From the NCBI RefSeq assembly GCF_040054535.1, contig NC_090784.1:7344501-7408500 (forward strand): DNA of 64,000 nt, written 5' to 3'. The translations under genes were made by a program, and so were the position numbers. This document shows, one piece after another, positions 32,402-49,438 of this stretch. The stretch comes from Antennarius striatus (Eukaryota; Chordata; Actinopteri; Lophiiformes; Antennariidae). Below the pieces are notes generated by a model, which saw nothing but the letters and a program-made list of their open reading frames with translations, was not told where the DNA came from and did not search any database. Every line of letters starts with the position of its first letter. Within the stretch, counting starts at the first letter, position 1.

Positions 32402-34230
32402 TGTGTAATTTCATTCTGACCCTGTCTGGTCAGAGAAACACTGAGGCTGTGTTTTATATAGTAAACTGTATTTTTGTCCAGCTTGAGGGAGATACGTCAC
32501 TTTTGCTCACACCAACTCTATCAAATAATTTTGCCATCAGCAGTTGTATACCCAAAGCTAATTTAAATAAAGGATTCTCAGACACGTTCACTTCTGCTGT
32601 CATGTTGTTGCCGGTTGAATTTGTACATATCAAAGCCTTACGCGGTGTTTTTGAATCACAAGATGTTTTAATTTTTCTTTATTGTTTGAATACATTTTTT
32701 GACTTGGAACTCTTGGAATTAGAAAAAATTAAAGCGTACCTACTTTATTAACCCCTGTGATGTACGAAGTACTTCCCATATTCATCAAATGACTTTGTAT
32801 ATATTAACTAATCTGTTTTTTTAAACTAAAAGTCTCAATAGGAAAGGCACAATGTTTTTATGAACTGTTCTGTAAAGCTTTTCGTAAAGGAGAATTGAGA
32901 GTGCTAGCGTGGCCCTTTTAGTAAGACGACTACTATCCCCGTCTGATTTAACCTTAATTGTGTTGTTCAACATTAATATGGATGTACTTTGATGGAAAAT
33001 GGAGACAGTCTGTTGAGTGATCAAAATGTTATGTTTTCAACTTTTCTAAAAATGGACAAACTACCAAAATCTGACTTCGATTGTACACCTTTTAATGTGA
33101 AAACTTAGGAACTAACAGCTAATAAATGACAAATTTGTGTGATATCCCTGTAATAACATTCATATGAACTTCCTACTCTGGTGTCACTGGAGCAGAGGTG
33201 TTGTTGGGATGAGTCCAGGATGCCCTCCGTCACATCATCAAATGCCCTCTGATTTAGTTTCACCCTCAGTTTCCCTGTGACATTATGAGTCCACACTGAT
33301 ATTCTGTCAAGGAACGTCTGATGTTCAGAGTGCTGAAGTATAAATAATTCAACTGCTGACAACTAAAACTGTCACAAAAGTGTAATTTGATTAAATTGAG
33401 TGTTTTTAAGAAGTGACAAGCCACAGCTCTAACTCGGCTATGATCACGATATCCTCGCAAACATTTATATCCAACAAGATCATAGACTTGCTTCCTAAAC
33501 TTTTTATTAATCAATGATTGCTTCAATAAAGATATCTGAAGCACATCCGTTCTCACCATCCATCACGTCCTTCCACAGTGAAACCATCCTCAGATCAGAT
33601 GCATTCCTAGAATTCAGCCAGATTTAAATTTTGTCCCACAGACCCTCTATGCAGTGAATGAATGGGCTGAATTACAGCTGGTGTGTTTGCCCTCAGCTGT
33701 CTCCTTCCTGCAGCGGGCGACCGATGTGACAGACACCTGAGAAGAGGACGGATGGTTTCTGACCTGATGGGATAAACCTTGTATCCACGTCATCCAGTCA
33801 CATCACTGTCAACACTAATAATATTAATGTTCCCAAAACAGCTAAAGCACCTAAAGCAGTTTGGATGATTTTTATGAATATATCAGTGGATTATCCTCAT
33901 GTACACGACACAACACCAGCACCCAATAACTAAAATAATGAGCGTGGTTCATCTGGTGTGTCATGGAGAGAGCCAGAGATAAAATTCAAATGAAAACCAA
34001 CCGTCATGCCTGAAGGGATCACTTCAAAGTGATGCAGAGGAGCATAAATAGAAACAAGACCTTATATTTAAGACATTAGCCGACACACACACACACCTCA
34101 AACGGAGTGATACACAGACACGTGTTGATGAGTATAACTCAATAATCTGATATCTTGTACTTTAAAGTAGTTTTTGTGGATATTTTGAAGCTGTCCTTTT
34201 AAGTCAGAGGTTCTGACACACACACACACC
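32402..34230. other. Intergenic, no supportable gene
   Basis: The first 200 bp are mrpl32 3' UTR. A minus-strand stretch at about 33184-33340 looks coding-like, but its splice phases do not join to neighbours. A TATA-like 'cataaatag' at about 34044 could belong to the gene at 34231. No repeat family is recognised. Confidence 0.35.
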
Positions 34231-34927
34231 ATGCACTGTGTGAGCAGAGGAGGCTGCTACCTGGTGAACTCCTACTGTGATCTTCAGGAGGACGACCACA
34301 TGAGGAGGGAAAGCTATCAAGCATGTTGGCTGAGCGTCGTTCTGGAAACAAGGCCACAATACAGGTAGGCTGGTCTTACCTAGAATGTCAATACTGTTAC
34401 GTATTTGTTGGTTTGTATAATATAGTTCTGCACTGCCTTTCTGGACTGAAGTTATGTTGGATATGAAAACAAATCCTATCAAATTTGGAGCAAATTGTGG
34501 ATAAGGGTTTAAGTTTGGTGCTGCAACTCTACTGCAGTGTATCACAGAGACTGAAAGTAAACTCATTCCCGTGGTGTGTGTGTCCTCCAGGCTGACTCTG
34601 TCAGAGACAGACAGTAAATGCCGGGAGAGTAAGAAGCAGCAGGAGGCGGTCCACTTCATGGTCCAGAGGGACCCCGACCAGACGCTGAGCCTGGGCAGCA
34701 ACAGCAGCGTCGTGACAAAGCACCGGCTGCCCTACTCTACAAGCAGGGGTGTGGTAGCGACCATTGGGTGCACAGAGCAACTACCAATCACATTAAGGAA
34801 GGAGGATAAACAGGAAGTGATTGCCATCATTCAGAACCTCAGCAAACCAGTAAGAGAGAGCTTCAGAGCCTCAAGCCTGATGTCCTCACCAAGGGAAAGC
34901 TCTGATCGGGTGCCGAGGAGAGAGTGA
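34231..34927 (+). CDS. Unrecognised two-exon gene, 156 aa
   Basis: Exons 34231-34364 and 34591-34927 join in phase (134 + 337 = 471 nt) across a GT-AG intron ('acag/gtaggc' ... 'tcctccag/gctgac'). I do not recognise the family. The N-terminus is Cys-rich (MHCVSRGGCYLVNSYCDLQE), with no signal peptide or membrane segment. The middle has QQEAVHFMVQRDPDQTLSLG and SSVVTKHRLPYSTSRGVVAT. The rest includes LPITLRKEDKQEVIAIIQNL and a Ser/Arg-rich tail. Codon use is GC-rich at third positions, unlike the flanks, which supports coding. An AATAAA at about 35539 could end the transcript. It could be the tail of a longer gene or a lineage-specific gene. Confidence 0.55.
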
Positions 34928-36657
34928 AGGTGGAGGGTACGACACAATGAACTCTGGGAAATATAACACAGCCATTGTTAGTTCAGATTTCAGTCCATTA
35001 ACGTCAAATTACATCCTCCAGATGATATTCTTCAGATTTTGCCCGACTCAACCCCGATTCCTCATCTGCTGTATAAATTTAGATTTTTACTATCAATTAC
35101 AAAAATAGAGAACCGTTAACTAACTCGTCCCTTATATCCTGATGATGACTGGAGGTATTTCCAGGAGAAAATAGTCTCTCTTCCGGTGATCTCCATGTTT
35201 AACAAACCTTAAATGAAACAGTGTCTGGACCTTTATTGTGACTCCTGTTTTACATCGAAGTTGATGACATGAGAAAATCCAAATGTCATGTTCATTCACG
35301 TTTTAAAGCTCTGTTGTTCATGGAGGGTGTGGTTTCACCTGTCTGTGCATTTTGGTGGATTGATTTTCCAGCAGGATTACACAAAAACTACTCAATGGGT
35401 TTCTAAGTAACTTTAATTTCTAAGATAATGATGTGAACAAGTTGGTGCAGATCCAAATAGAAGTCTGGATCCACCAGATTGAAATGGTCACCTGTTATAA
35501 ACCAGTGTTGACATTATGGTGAGAGTGGGGAGTTCAAATAAAGGAGACTTTTGGGTCATTCTCGTGTTACAACTCAATTTTTTTGCATCTGTGGTTCCTT
35601 TGTATGCTGATATTTTCTATACATTGTGCTTTAAACTTCCACTAAGCGACTGCATTACATGATCATTCTTTAGGGAACACACTACCCAGCAGAAAGAGGG
35701 AAACATCGTAACGCTCCTGTCACTGAACTGATATTAACCTTTGGTAATCTAACAGTAAAGAAAAGCCTGAAAGTTTTTTTTCCTTGAAGTAAAACTTTAT
35801 TAGGGTGATTTCATCGAGCATTTAGACTGTCCTTTAAAATTTAAAGCATCATATCCAGCAACTACTGAGTCATAACTTTGTGGAGCAATTTTCTAACATG
35901 TTCTGGTTACAGTTAATCCAAGCATTACAGGAGTTACTGAAAAGTGTGTGGTATAGATTATTTCAGCACTGAGCACTACTTTAAGCTCTGCCACCTTTTT
36001 TCAATTCATGTGCACCTTCAGCGTCCTGCAAGCCAGACGGTTAAAAAGCTGCATTAAAGCCCTGAAATGAAAAATTAGCAATTAGGAATAGGTCATGATA
36101 ACAGAGTGCAAGCAAATGGAAAAAAAACCTACTAGTTAAGGTAATAAATTATGTCCCACATTTACCATGATAAATATCTCCACAACAGACCCATCCCTGT
36201 GTAAATGCCCTAAGCCCTAAGGTTGTACTTGAGGTGGGGAACGAAACACTGTCAGACAGGTGAATGCATACGTACCTGGCACCAATTCATTACACTCAAT
36301 ATGAGTTAAATTCACATTATTTTCTGACAAAATTTTCCATAGGACAAAAACAAAATAAAGATACTGGAGTGGTGGATTAAACAGGTGTCTCTAGTTTTAT
36401 CAATCTATATTTTCATGATTGATATCTGCTATTTATCTGTAGTTGTACAGTTAAGGTCATTATAATTTTTGGCATGCTAAAACCCCAATAGCAGATTATG
36501 GGAAATAAGGGAGGACCGTTCGGAAGCTGAACATTATCTCACTGATATTATCTCTCGTGTCTTTCAGCAATTAAGATAAGGGATGGTTCATGCTTTTCAT
36601 GTCTCGGTTCAAGACTTTTAAAGTCAAATAAAAAACACCAGCTCGTGCTTGTTTCTG
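34928..36657. other. Convergent 3' region between the 34.2-kb gene and ccdc127
   Basis: It probably holds the 3' UTRs of both neighbours. A plus-strand AATAAA lies near 35539 and a minus-strand AATAAA near 35796-35801; the latter is a likely poly(A) signal for ccdc127. No further gene is seen. Confidence 0.4.
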
Positions 36658-37851
36658 TCACTTTGTGTCAGACTGGATTTTCTTTCCTAATAAGGCTTCT
36701 TCAGCTCTCTTGTGTTTCTGGACAGTAATTTGCAGCTGCCAGTATTTCAGGTACACCCACATGAGGCTTCCATTCTTCCTCTTGTCCATGTTTAGCAGGT
36801 CAGCACAGTGTGTATCTCTCTTGAAAATATCCTTCAGATCGGATTCTAGATCCAGTCCTGCCCCAATGGGTTCTCTGACAACGTTAAGTAGGATGTTCTT
36901 CTCCATCTCCAGACGTTTTTCTCGAGGTTGGATGCGTGAACAGTAGGCGTTTTGGCGCTCCACAAGCTGATCCTCTAATTCCTTTAGAGTGGCGGTGGCT
37001 TGTTTGTACCAGATGTTCTGTCTTTCCAAGGCCTGGTGCAGAATAACCCCTGCAGCACCAGACTCAACCAGCATCTGCTTTTCTTTCTCCAAGGCCTCAT
37101 ACTCCTTGTCACGGAGAAGACATTTTAAGTTATGCGAGACTATAGTTTAGAAGGGAAGTGTGTAAATGGATGATCAATGTGGAAACATAAGAATTTACCT
37201 GCTGCAAATGTTTCCGTTCTTCCATCATCTGATGGCTCTGTGAGATTATAGCCTGCTTGTAACCTTTGACCCTTTGCCTCTCCTTCTCCAGCTCCAGTTC
37301 TAGTGTAGCTGCTGCCCTTCGCCTCTCTGTTATCGTCTCCCGATACCGAGCCTCCATCTCCATCTTTATTGTGGACATATCCTTGTCGTACTGGGCCTTG
37401 ACCTTCTGGATCTCCTTCTGAGACTCTTTAGTCCAAATCCAACCTGATGTGATGGTGGGACGCAAGACATCAAGATTTTCATGAATATTCAATGTGTCAC
37501 ATATTATCTTGCATCTTTTATCTCAAAACTAATTAAATAAGTGACTTTCTTGAGATCCCAAATTATTATATACTTCAGGTCAGGCAAAAATACAAAGCAT
37601 AGATCTCACACAAACATATTTCTTTGCATAGAGAACTGACTAGAAGTCCATTCAATAGACCAGCAGTGACCTCCGTTCTGTCACCTCCCCACCAACAGAT
37701 GTCTCTACTGCTCCAACTTACGGAAGGCTGCCAGTCCCAGCATGGGGACCAGCAAAGCATAGTTCCACTGGTTCCCATCATCTGCCCCCACGCCTCTGCC
37801 TCTGGGATCCGGCTGGATGTTCCATCTGGGGGGGTCATTCAAGTTGTTCAT
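36658..37851 (-). CDS. ccdc127: CCDC127: coiled-coil domain containing protein 127
   Basis: Exons (minus) 37722-37851, 37199-37443 and 36658-37104 sum to 822 nt and 273 aa (human about 260). The start MNNLNDPPRWNIQPDPRGRG and the block NQWNYALLVPMLGLAAFRWI match the human N-terminus; the latter is a short hydrophobic, possibly membrane-associated segment. A long charged coiled coil follows (SQKEIQKVKAQYDKDMSTIK, ERRRAAATLELELEKERQRV). The C-terminal block has KRLEMEKNILL, DIFKRDTHCADLLNMDKRKN and LMWVYLKYWQLQ, all ccdc127 hallmarks. Function is poorly defined. It is head to head with sdha, as in human. The exon 3 acceptor has a modest polypyrimidine tract but keeps the frame. Confidence 0.95.
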
Positions 37852-39496
37852 ACTGTCACAACCACACAGGACACACAGAAACAGAAGTGATAAATGTCAC
37901 TGCTGGGAAGGCAACTGTGAAACCATAGCAACCAGGTAGTCCACACTGGTAGGAATTTAACTACAGCATGATGTGTGATAGAAGAGTTTCAACAAAAATG
38001 AAAGGAAAGGTGTGCAAAACTGTGGTGAGACCAGTGATGTTGTTTGGTCTAGAGACAGTGTCACTGAGGAAAAGACAGGAGACAGAGCTGGAGGTAGCAG
38101 AGATGAAGATGCTGAGGTTCTCTCTGGGAGTGACCAGGAAGGATAGGATCAGGAATGAGTACATCAGAGGGACAGCACATGTTAGAGGTCTTGGAGATAA
38201 AGTCAGAGAGGCCAGACTGAGATGGTTTGGACATGTCCAGAGGAGAGATAGTGAATATATTGTAGAAGGATGCTGAGTTTTGAACTGCCAGGCAGGAGGC
38301 CTAGAGGAAGACCAAAGAGGAGGTTTATGGATGTAGTGAAAGAGGACATGAAGGTAGTTGGTGTGAGAGAAGAGGATGCAGAAGACAGGGTTAGATGGAG
38401 GACACTGGTTCACTGTGGCGACCCCTGAAGGGAAACGCTGAAAGAAAAGAAGAAGAAAGCTAGAATAACTAGAAGTTCGTCTAGGTTACAAAAAGAAGAC
38501 CTGTCTTGGATGTTTGGATTTTTTAATTTATAAAAGTTTCCATCAGTTAGTCAACTGATAAAACACACTTAAAATGCACAAATTTAAAAAAAACCACTTA
38601 AATCTTTATGCTTGCATGGATAAAGCTGAACTGCCAGCTACTACAAAATGTATTTAAATCAACGAGTCTATTTTCATGTCGTTAATTGCTTTAAACACTG
38701 ATAAATTCTACATATAGAGAATCTGTAAATGTTTAAAATGAACACATAGACAGAAAGGGATGTGCAGTGGTTTGTCCTGTGCTCCAATGCTGTGATAACC
38801 AGTGGATCTTCATTGCTGGGTGCATCTGTTCATGTTTTAGACATTTAAACAGAGACAAACATTGGTGGAGAAACATAACACCTGGTTATTAAGTTAAGCC
38901 TCTTATTTAAAAAAACAAAAGACTGAATATCTTGTAGTTTTTCCAATATTCTGACATTGACTCAGTCATGAGAAGCCACAGTCAAAAGCAGGCTAGCTAC
39001 CAGCTACAGTGCTACTTAACGTGTTAGCTTGCTGGTTGACACTCGCCAGAGTAATTTTTAAAAACATGAAATTATTCTGATGACACAGAGTAACACAGTC
39101 AGCCCTGCGACAAGCCTGTGTGTTTTGAGTAAGAACAGTGCTGCTTCTCACCTTGAATGAAAAGTATAGGTCACTTTTGCATTTGTGCTGGCTAACACAG
39201 GTTACACAATGTCTACGCGTCTGCTGTTCATCTACAGCAGCTGAGGGGTGAACACAGAAATACACTCGTGTAAACGTCAACATTTAAATTAAATTTGAAC
39301 TTTGAGATTATTATTATGACTTTTAATATGATAAAAAATTATTTAATGATGTTTAAACTGGTTAATGCTTTTTTAAAAGGACAATAATTGGCTACTTTTT
39401 AAGTCTCACCCCTATAGCAGGATAATGGTTTAGTCCTGAGTTTAGTCCATTAAGTGAACGCCACCAGACCAGCGGCTCTGTCCTTTAGCTGACAAC
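37852..39496. promoter_or_regulatory. Divergent ccdc127/sdha intergenic region
   Basis: 1.6 kb separate the two divergent start codons. The same pair is divergent in human, so shared promoter elements are expected, but none can be pinned down by eye. A LINE fragment of about 0.5 kb occupies the ccdc127 side. Short untranslated leaders of both genes must lie here. Confidence 0.5.
37960..38460 (+). mobile_element. LINE 3'-end fragment, probably RTE group
   Basis: The translation gives the C-terminal tail of a non-LTR reverse-transcriptase ORF (KVCKTVVRPVMLFGLETVSL, then EVAEMKMLRFSLGVTRKDRI and RLRWFGHVQRRDSEYI). The 3' end is 'ctgtggcgacccctgaaggg' followed by an A/G-rich tail. The frame is broken downstream of 38276. 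It is 5' truncated and lies about 110 bp upstream of the ccdc127 start codon. Confidence 0.85.
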
Positions 39497-45227
<5,731 letters not shown>

Positions 45228-47946
45228 GATCTCCTCTTCTTACATCATTTATGTTCCATTCGTGGTGATATTTTCCAGTGATAAAAATGGCATTTAAGGA
45301 CAATATATGCTTCTGGTTCCATTTAGAATAGCTAAATCCAAAAGATTTGTCTTGAAATATCTTCTTTGTTTCACCTTCCACTTCCTCAGCCTTTTGTCTG
45401 TTGCCTTGATTTAATCTGCCTACAACACATCCACATCAGTTCTGTGTATGCATGCGTTGGTATGCGTGCGCACATTCAGATGGGATGACATTGGGACTCA
45501 GGACAAGTGGACGATCCCAGCCTCCGACTGAAAGGGAGAGAATGCAGAACAGTTAACGTGCTTTGCACCATTGAAGCTTGGCCTTCTGTGACAACATCAC
45601 GCAATAATTTTCTTACAATGTATCAAATGATTCTTAAGTCGTCAGTCTTTTCTTTTTGAAGTGAAGAGTGTGGTTAAGATTGTACCTTGAAACGCACATC
45701 ACTACAGTGTGACAAATGGAAGTTTTTAAGTATGTAAATATTACATAAATGTACAATAAATGTACTGAGCTATGGTGTAAGACCTATTCAAGTATGAGAT
45801 GTTTTATCATTCACTATGGCCTTCAGTCTTTGATTGTATTTATATGATACTCGGTGTGTGTGTGTGGTCTTCTCTGTTAAGCTCATCTTCAGAATGCAGT
45901 CTGATGGGTCTACTGGAGCTAAACCTAACAAAGTTATCCATACGAAGCAGCTTGATGTGTGTTTCTTCTCAACCACAGCATGAGGTATCAACTGATGAGA
46001 TAGCAGCCTCATGATACATTTCAGTGTTTGTCTGAAAAAATATGCTTCTGGTAATCTGTTATTTAGGGTTTGTAGATCTCTGATTAGTGTTATACTTGAT
46101 ATTAAGTACGGTTTTTAAAGGGACAACACTGTATGATTGGGAAGTCTTGACTTCTGCTACATAAAAGGATGCACAGTTATGTTGAACTTCCATGTTTTTT
46201 TTGTGTTGAAATGTTGAGTGTGACTTTGTTCATAAAGAACTGTAGATCAAATGTCTTCAATGTTCTGGGTTTTTCCATCTGTATTCATTTTCTTTAAGTA
46301 TAGATGAAAAAGGAACAAAAGGTTTTAAAATGATTTTGATAAGAAACCTGGACATTAGCTCATAGGTTCTGTCCAGCGTATGAAGTATTTGTCCATCCCA
46401 TGATGTTGAGTATTTGGAGTGAATGTTATCTCAATTACATTCAACATTATTCTGTTAATGTTTACAGTATATTATTCTGTTTGCTTCTTCAGCTTTGGAG
46501 GGCATTGCCACAATAGAAAATATATATTTGCTAACAATATCTCAGCAATATAACAGATTGGTGAGAGAGTGTAGCCATTTTGAAACTAAACAAATGTAAA
46601 TAACCGATTTTACAACAAGTAAAAATGGTTCCAGTCCCCAAGTGTACATATTGATGTAAGCTTGATACTTGATGCCAGTTTGCTCTCGTAGCATCATTAG
46701 GGCTGAACTCATCAGGGAAAACAAATTTCATCATGTGTAACTGTAGCACATGTAAAATAGTGAATAACATTAAAGCTTCTTAGCTCTGGGCAAAATACCT
46801 CTTCCTCACAAGAACTTTGAGACAGGGTTACCAGTAGAAACGCTGTCTCTGTGCCTATAGGTCTAGGTTTTCTATGCAATCCATTTCAAGGTGTGTGAGT
46901 AATATATTTGACTCTCTCCTTTAATTCAAGTTCTACTGGTTCGTTAAATAGTGTAGGAAGAGATGTGTGTCTCAGTTCCGTCTCTTTACATGTACCGCTG
47001 GGCCTTCATCCCAGAGGCTTCAGATGACTCAGGTTTGGAAGTGAGACGTCAGGGAACTCACCAGCCGGAGATTAAACCAAATGTGTTCCGACTGGCTCAG
47101 CTGCTGAGGAAACCAGCCAGGATCTGTTATCTGCTGTGTTTCAGCCGTGGGTATATTTGAATATGTGTCCCTCAGTGGAAACAGTTTGGATACCTGTTCT
47201 AGTTTTCATTGGGTGGGTCTATATTCTGGCTGCAGCCACACGGGGGCGGTGTTGCTCCAGCGGTAAAAATCAACTTCCAGTAGTGAAGCTCTGCAGCGAC
47301 TGAATCTGCTGCTGCAGTTAGATTGTTGAAGGTTCAAATAAAATCATGCTTGCCCAGAAACACAAAAAAATTGTAGTATAAAATACACCAGTGATAATGC
47401 GACTGATGCCACTTTATCATGTCAGTTCTCTACTTATAAATAGTGATCATTGGGTCAGCACTGACAGTAAATGTTCAGGAACAACTTGGATTTCTTTCTA
47501 ACATCTTCAGTGACGTGTTTTGTTCTTGAGCTCCTTTGGTCTTTTAGCTCCTCTCCATCGTTGTTGTTGGTAAGAGACATTTTCTCATTGTTCTCATAGT
47601 AAACATGAATCAGCTCTGATGGATTTGATATCTTGTTGTCACCTTTGTTTTCACTTCATGTTAAAATATCTTAATAGGTGAAGCAAATCTGGTTTATTCC
47701 TTCCTTTGTTATTTAATGTTATGTGGTTCTGAGGAAGAATTACAGTCATCCTCACTAAATGGAGTCAGATAAGATGTCAGAAATTGAGTTTTTTTTATTC
47801 ATCTTATTTTACTTTTTACAAATAAATGCCACACATCTGTACAAACAGCAGTAGTTAGACTCTAGAGGGGGCAGGGGGTCCAGGTCCAGAGGGATCAGTC
47901 AGATGGGTCCAGGTCCAGAGGGATGAAGGTCTTTCCTCTTCATTCA
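45228..47946. other. sdha 3' UTR and intergenic region
   Basis: The sdha 3' UTR probably ends just after AATAAA at 45755-45760. The rest has scattered short ORFs without family resemblance. On the minus strand an AATAAA near 47797 suits the end of the small gene at 47947-49438. Nothing else is supported. Confidence 0.45.
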
Positions 47947-48930
47947 TTAGAACAGACAAACACAGTAGTCCTTCTTCCTGTTTGAGTTCTTGTTCTGGAG
48001 CTCCTGAAAAGAAAGACGACATGTTTGATTTCATCTCCAAAAGTCTTCTAGTGGGTTCGGGGGGCTCACTGCCCTCCCCCCACCCCCTGTAGCCATAGCA
48101 AATGAACACATGAACCCCCAACCTTCAGTGACAAACTGCAGGTATGAGCTGAAGATTTGTGACACTAGAATGAGGAGCTCACCTGTGGCAGGGCGTGGTC
48201 CTGTCTGAAGGAATGGACCTCCCTCTCCTGCTCCTCCTCTCTCATGTCAGCCAGCTGCTCCTGCAGACGCTCCATCCGTTCAGCCAGCTGTCTGGAAAAG
48301 GCCGCCATTTCCTGGGCGAGCACCTTCTTGAAATGCTCCTCCACCTTGAGAGTCGCCTGCCGCTGGCGCTCCATGACCTCCATCAGCAGCCGTTCCTCCT
48401 TCTCCTTCAGGTCCTTGGCTGTGGCCCTCTTCTTTACCTTCTTTACAGTTTTGAAGGGAGCAAATGATGACATGAACAGAATCAGTCAGATAACACAAAG
48501 CGGTAGCCAGTAGTTGTTAGAGTTGTGGAGAACAGCAGCACATGAACGTAACAGGGAAAATGAGTGGCGGGTGAAATAAATACTAGAACGTTGTCATTAG
48601 AAGGTCTCCTACCCTCTGGAGCTTTCTTCTGTTCCTCCTCCTGGTTCTGCTGCTCTTCTTTGGTTCATCGTTCGTCTCCGCGGGACGACAGACACTCCTG
48701 ATGGGATCAGCTGTTCAGAAAAGAAGAACTAAATGTTAATGAAGTCACATTTTGATAAAAACGTCATGCAACTGTAAAATAGATAGATACTTTATTAATC
48801 CCGGAGGAAATTGTATTAAAGGAATACAATTTCCTCCGGGATTAATAATGTATGTATGTATGTATGTATGTTTGTATGTATGTATGTATGTATGTATGTA
48901 TGTATGTATGTATGTATGTATGTATGTATG

Positions 48931-48976
<46 letters not shown>

Positions 48977-49438
48977 ACAGTTGCATGACGTTTTTATCAA
49001 AATGCGACTAATAATAAATAACCACGTAATAATAAATAAATAATAAATAAACACAATTTAATAATATTAATAATAAATAAATAATAAATAACCACAATTT
49101 AATGTGGAAGCATGTTTTTTTTTAAAGCACAATTACCATGATCGATATTATTCCACAAGAAACAATACGACAAGTGATTACTAATAAAGTTCAAACTGAG
49201 AGGCAGAATTGTAACAAACATTAAAACTTTAAACATTTGCATTTTTTTCATTTCCAGTAAAACAAACCAAAAATAAAAATGTTCATAAAATAAATATTAA
49301 CACATTTACACACAATTTATATCAGAAGACAGTTTGTTAAAGTACATAAATGAACTAAGGGTGTGAATGTCAGACATTACCGTCTGGATCCAAGAGCAGG
49401 TTGGTCAGAACGGGGAACTCTTGGTTTGTAGGAATCAT
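47947..49438 (-). CDS. Unrecognised small basic/coiled-coil protein, four exons, 156 aa
   Basis: Exons (minus) 49381-49438, 48613-48710, 48183-48440 and 47947-48003 join in phase (471 nt). I do not recognise the family. The start MIPTNQEFPVLTNLLLDPD is the first in-frame ATG after an upstream stop. Residues about 37-57 are strongly basic (KKSSRTRRRNRRKLQ), a likely nuclear-localisation signal. Residues about 59-137 form a charged heptad-rich helix (KEKEERLLMEVMERQRQ, EEHFKKVLAQEMAAFSRQ, LAERMERLQEQLADMREEEQ), a probable coiled coil. The tail ends DYCVCLF. The long helix resembles the C-terminal helix of some SANT/trihelix-type DNA-binding proteins, but no DNA-binding domain is visible. A minus-strand AATAAA lies about 150 bp past the stop. 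The gene could be a remnant of a larger one. Confidence 0.6.
48744..49006. repeat. Fold-back inverted duplication with LINE-tail core and expanded microsatellite
   Basis: The outer arms are 48744-48780 ('gataaaaacgtcatgcaact' region) and 48974-49006, its reverse complement with very few mismatches. Inside is a perfect 26-bp inverted repeat, 48792-48817 and 48823-48848, with a 5-nt loop 'aaagg'. Its arm reads 'attaatcccggaggaaattg', the 3' tail of a LINE/SINE. Between inner and outer right arms lies (TGTA)n followed by (TCTA)n, about 125 bp. It sits in intron 1 of the small coiled-coil gene. Confidence 0.85.

Noticed and set aside
33184-33340. Coding-like minus-strand stretch (HSEHQTFLDRISVWTHNV) as an exon
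   Set aside because: The nearest candidate upstream exon (MVSLWKDVMD...) joins in the wrong phase and hits a stop; no family recognised.
46963-47160. 65-aa plus-strand ORF downstream of sdha
   Set aside because: No splice context, no family match, and beyond the sdha poly(A) signal.
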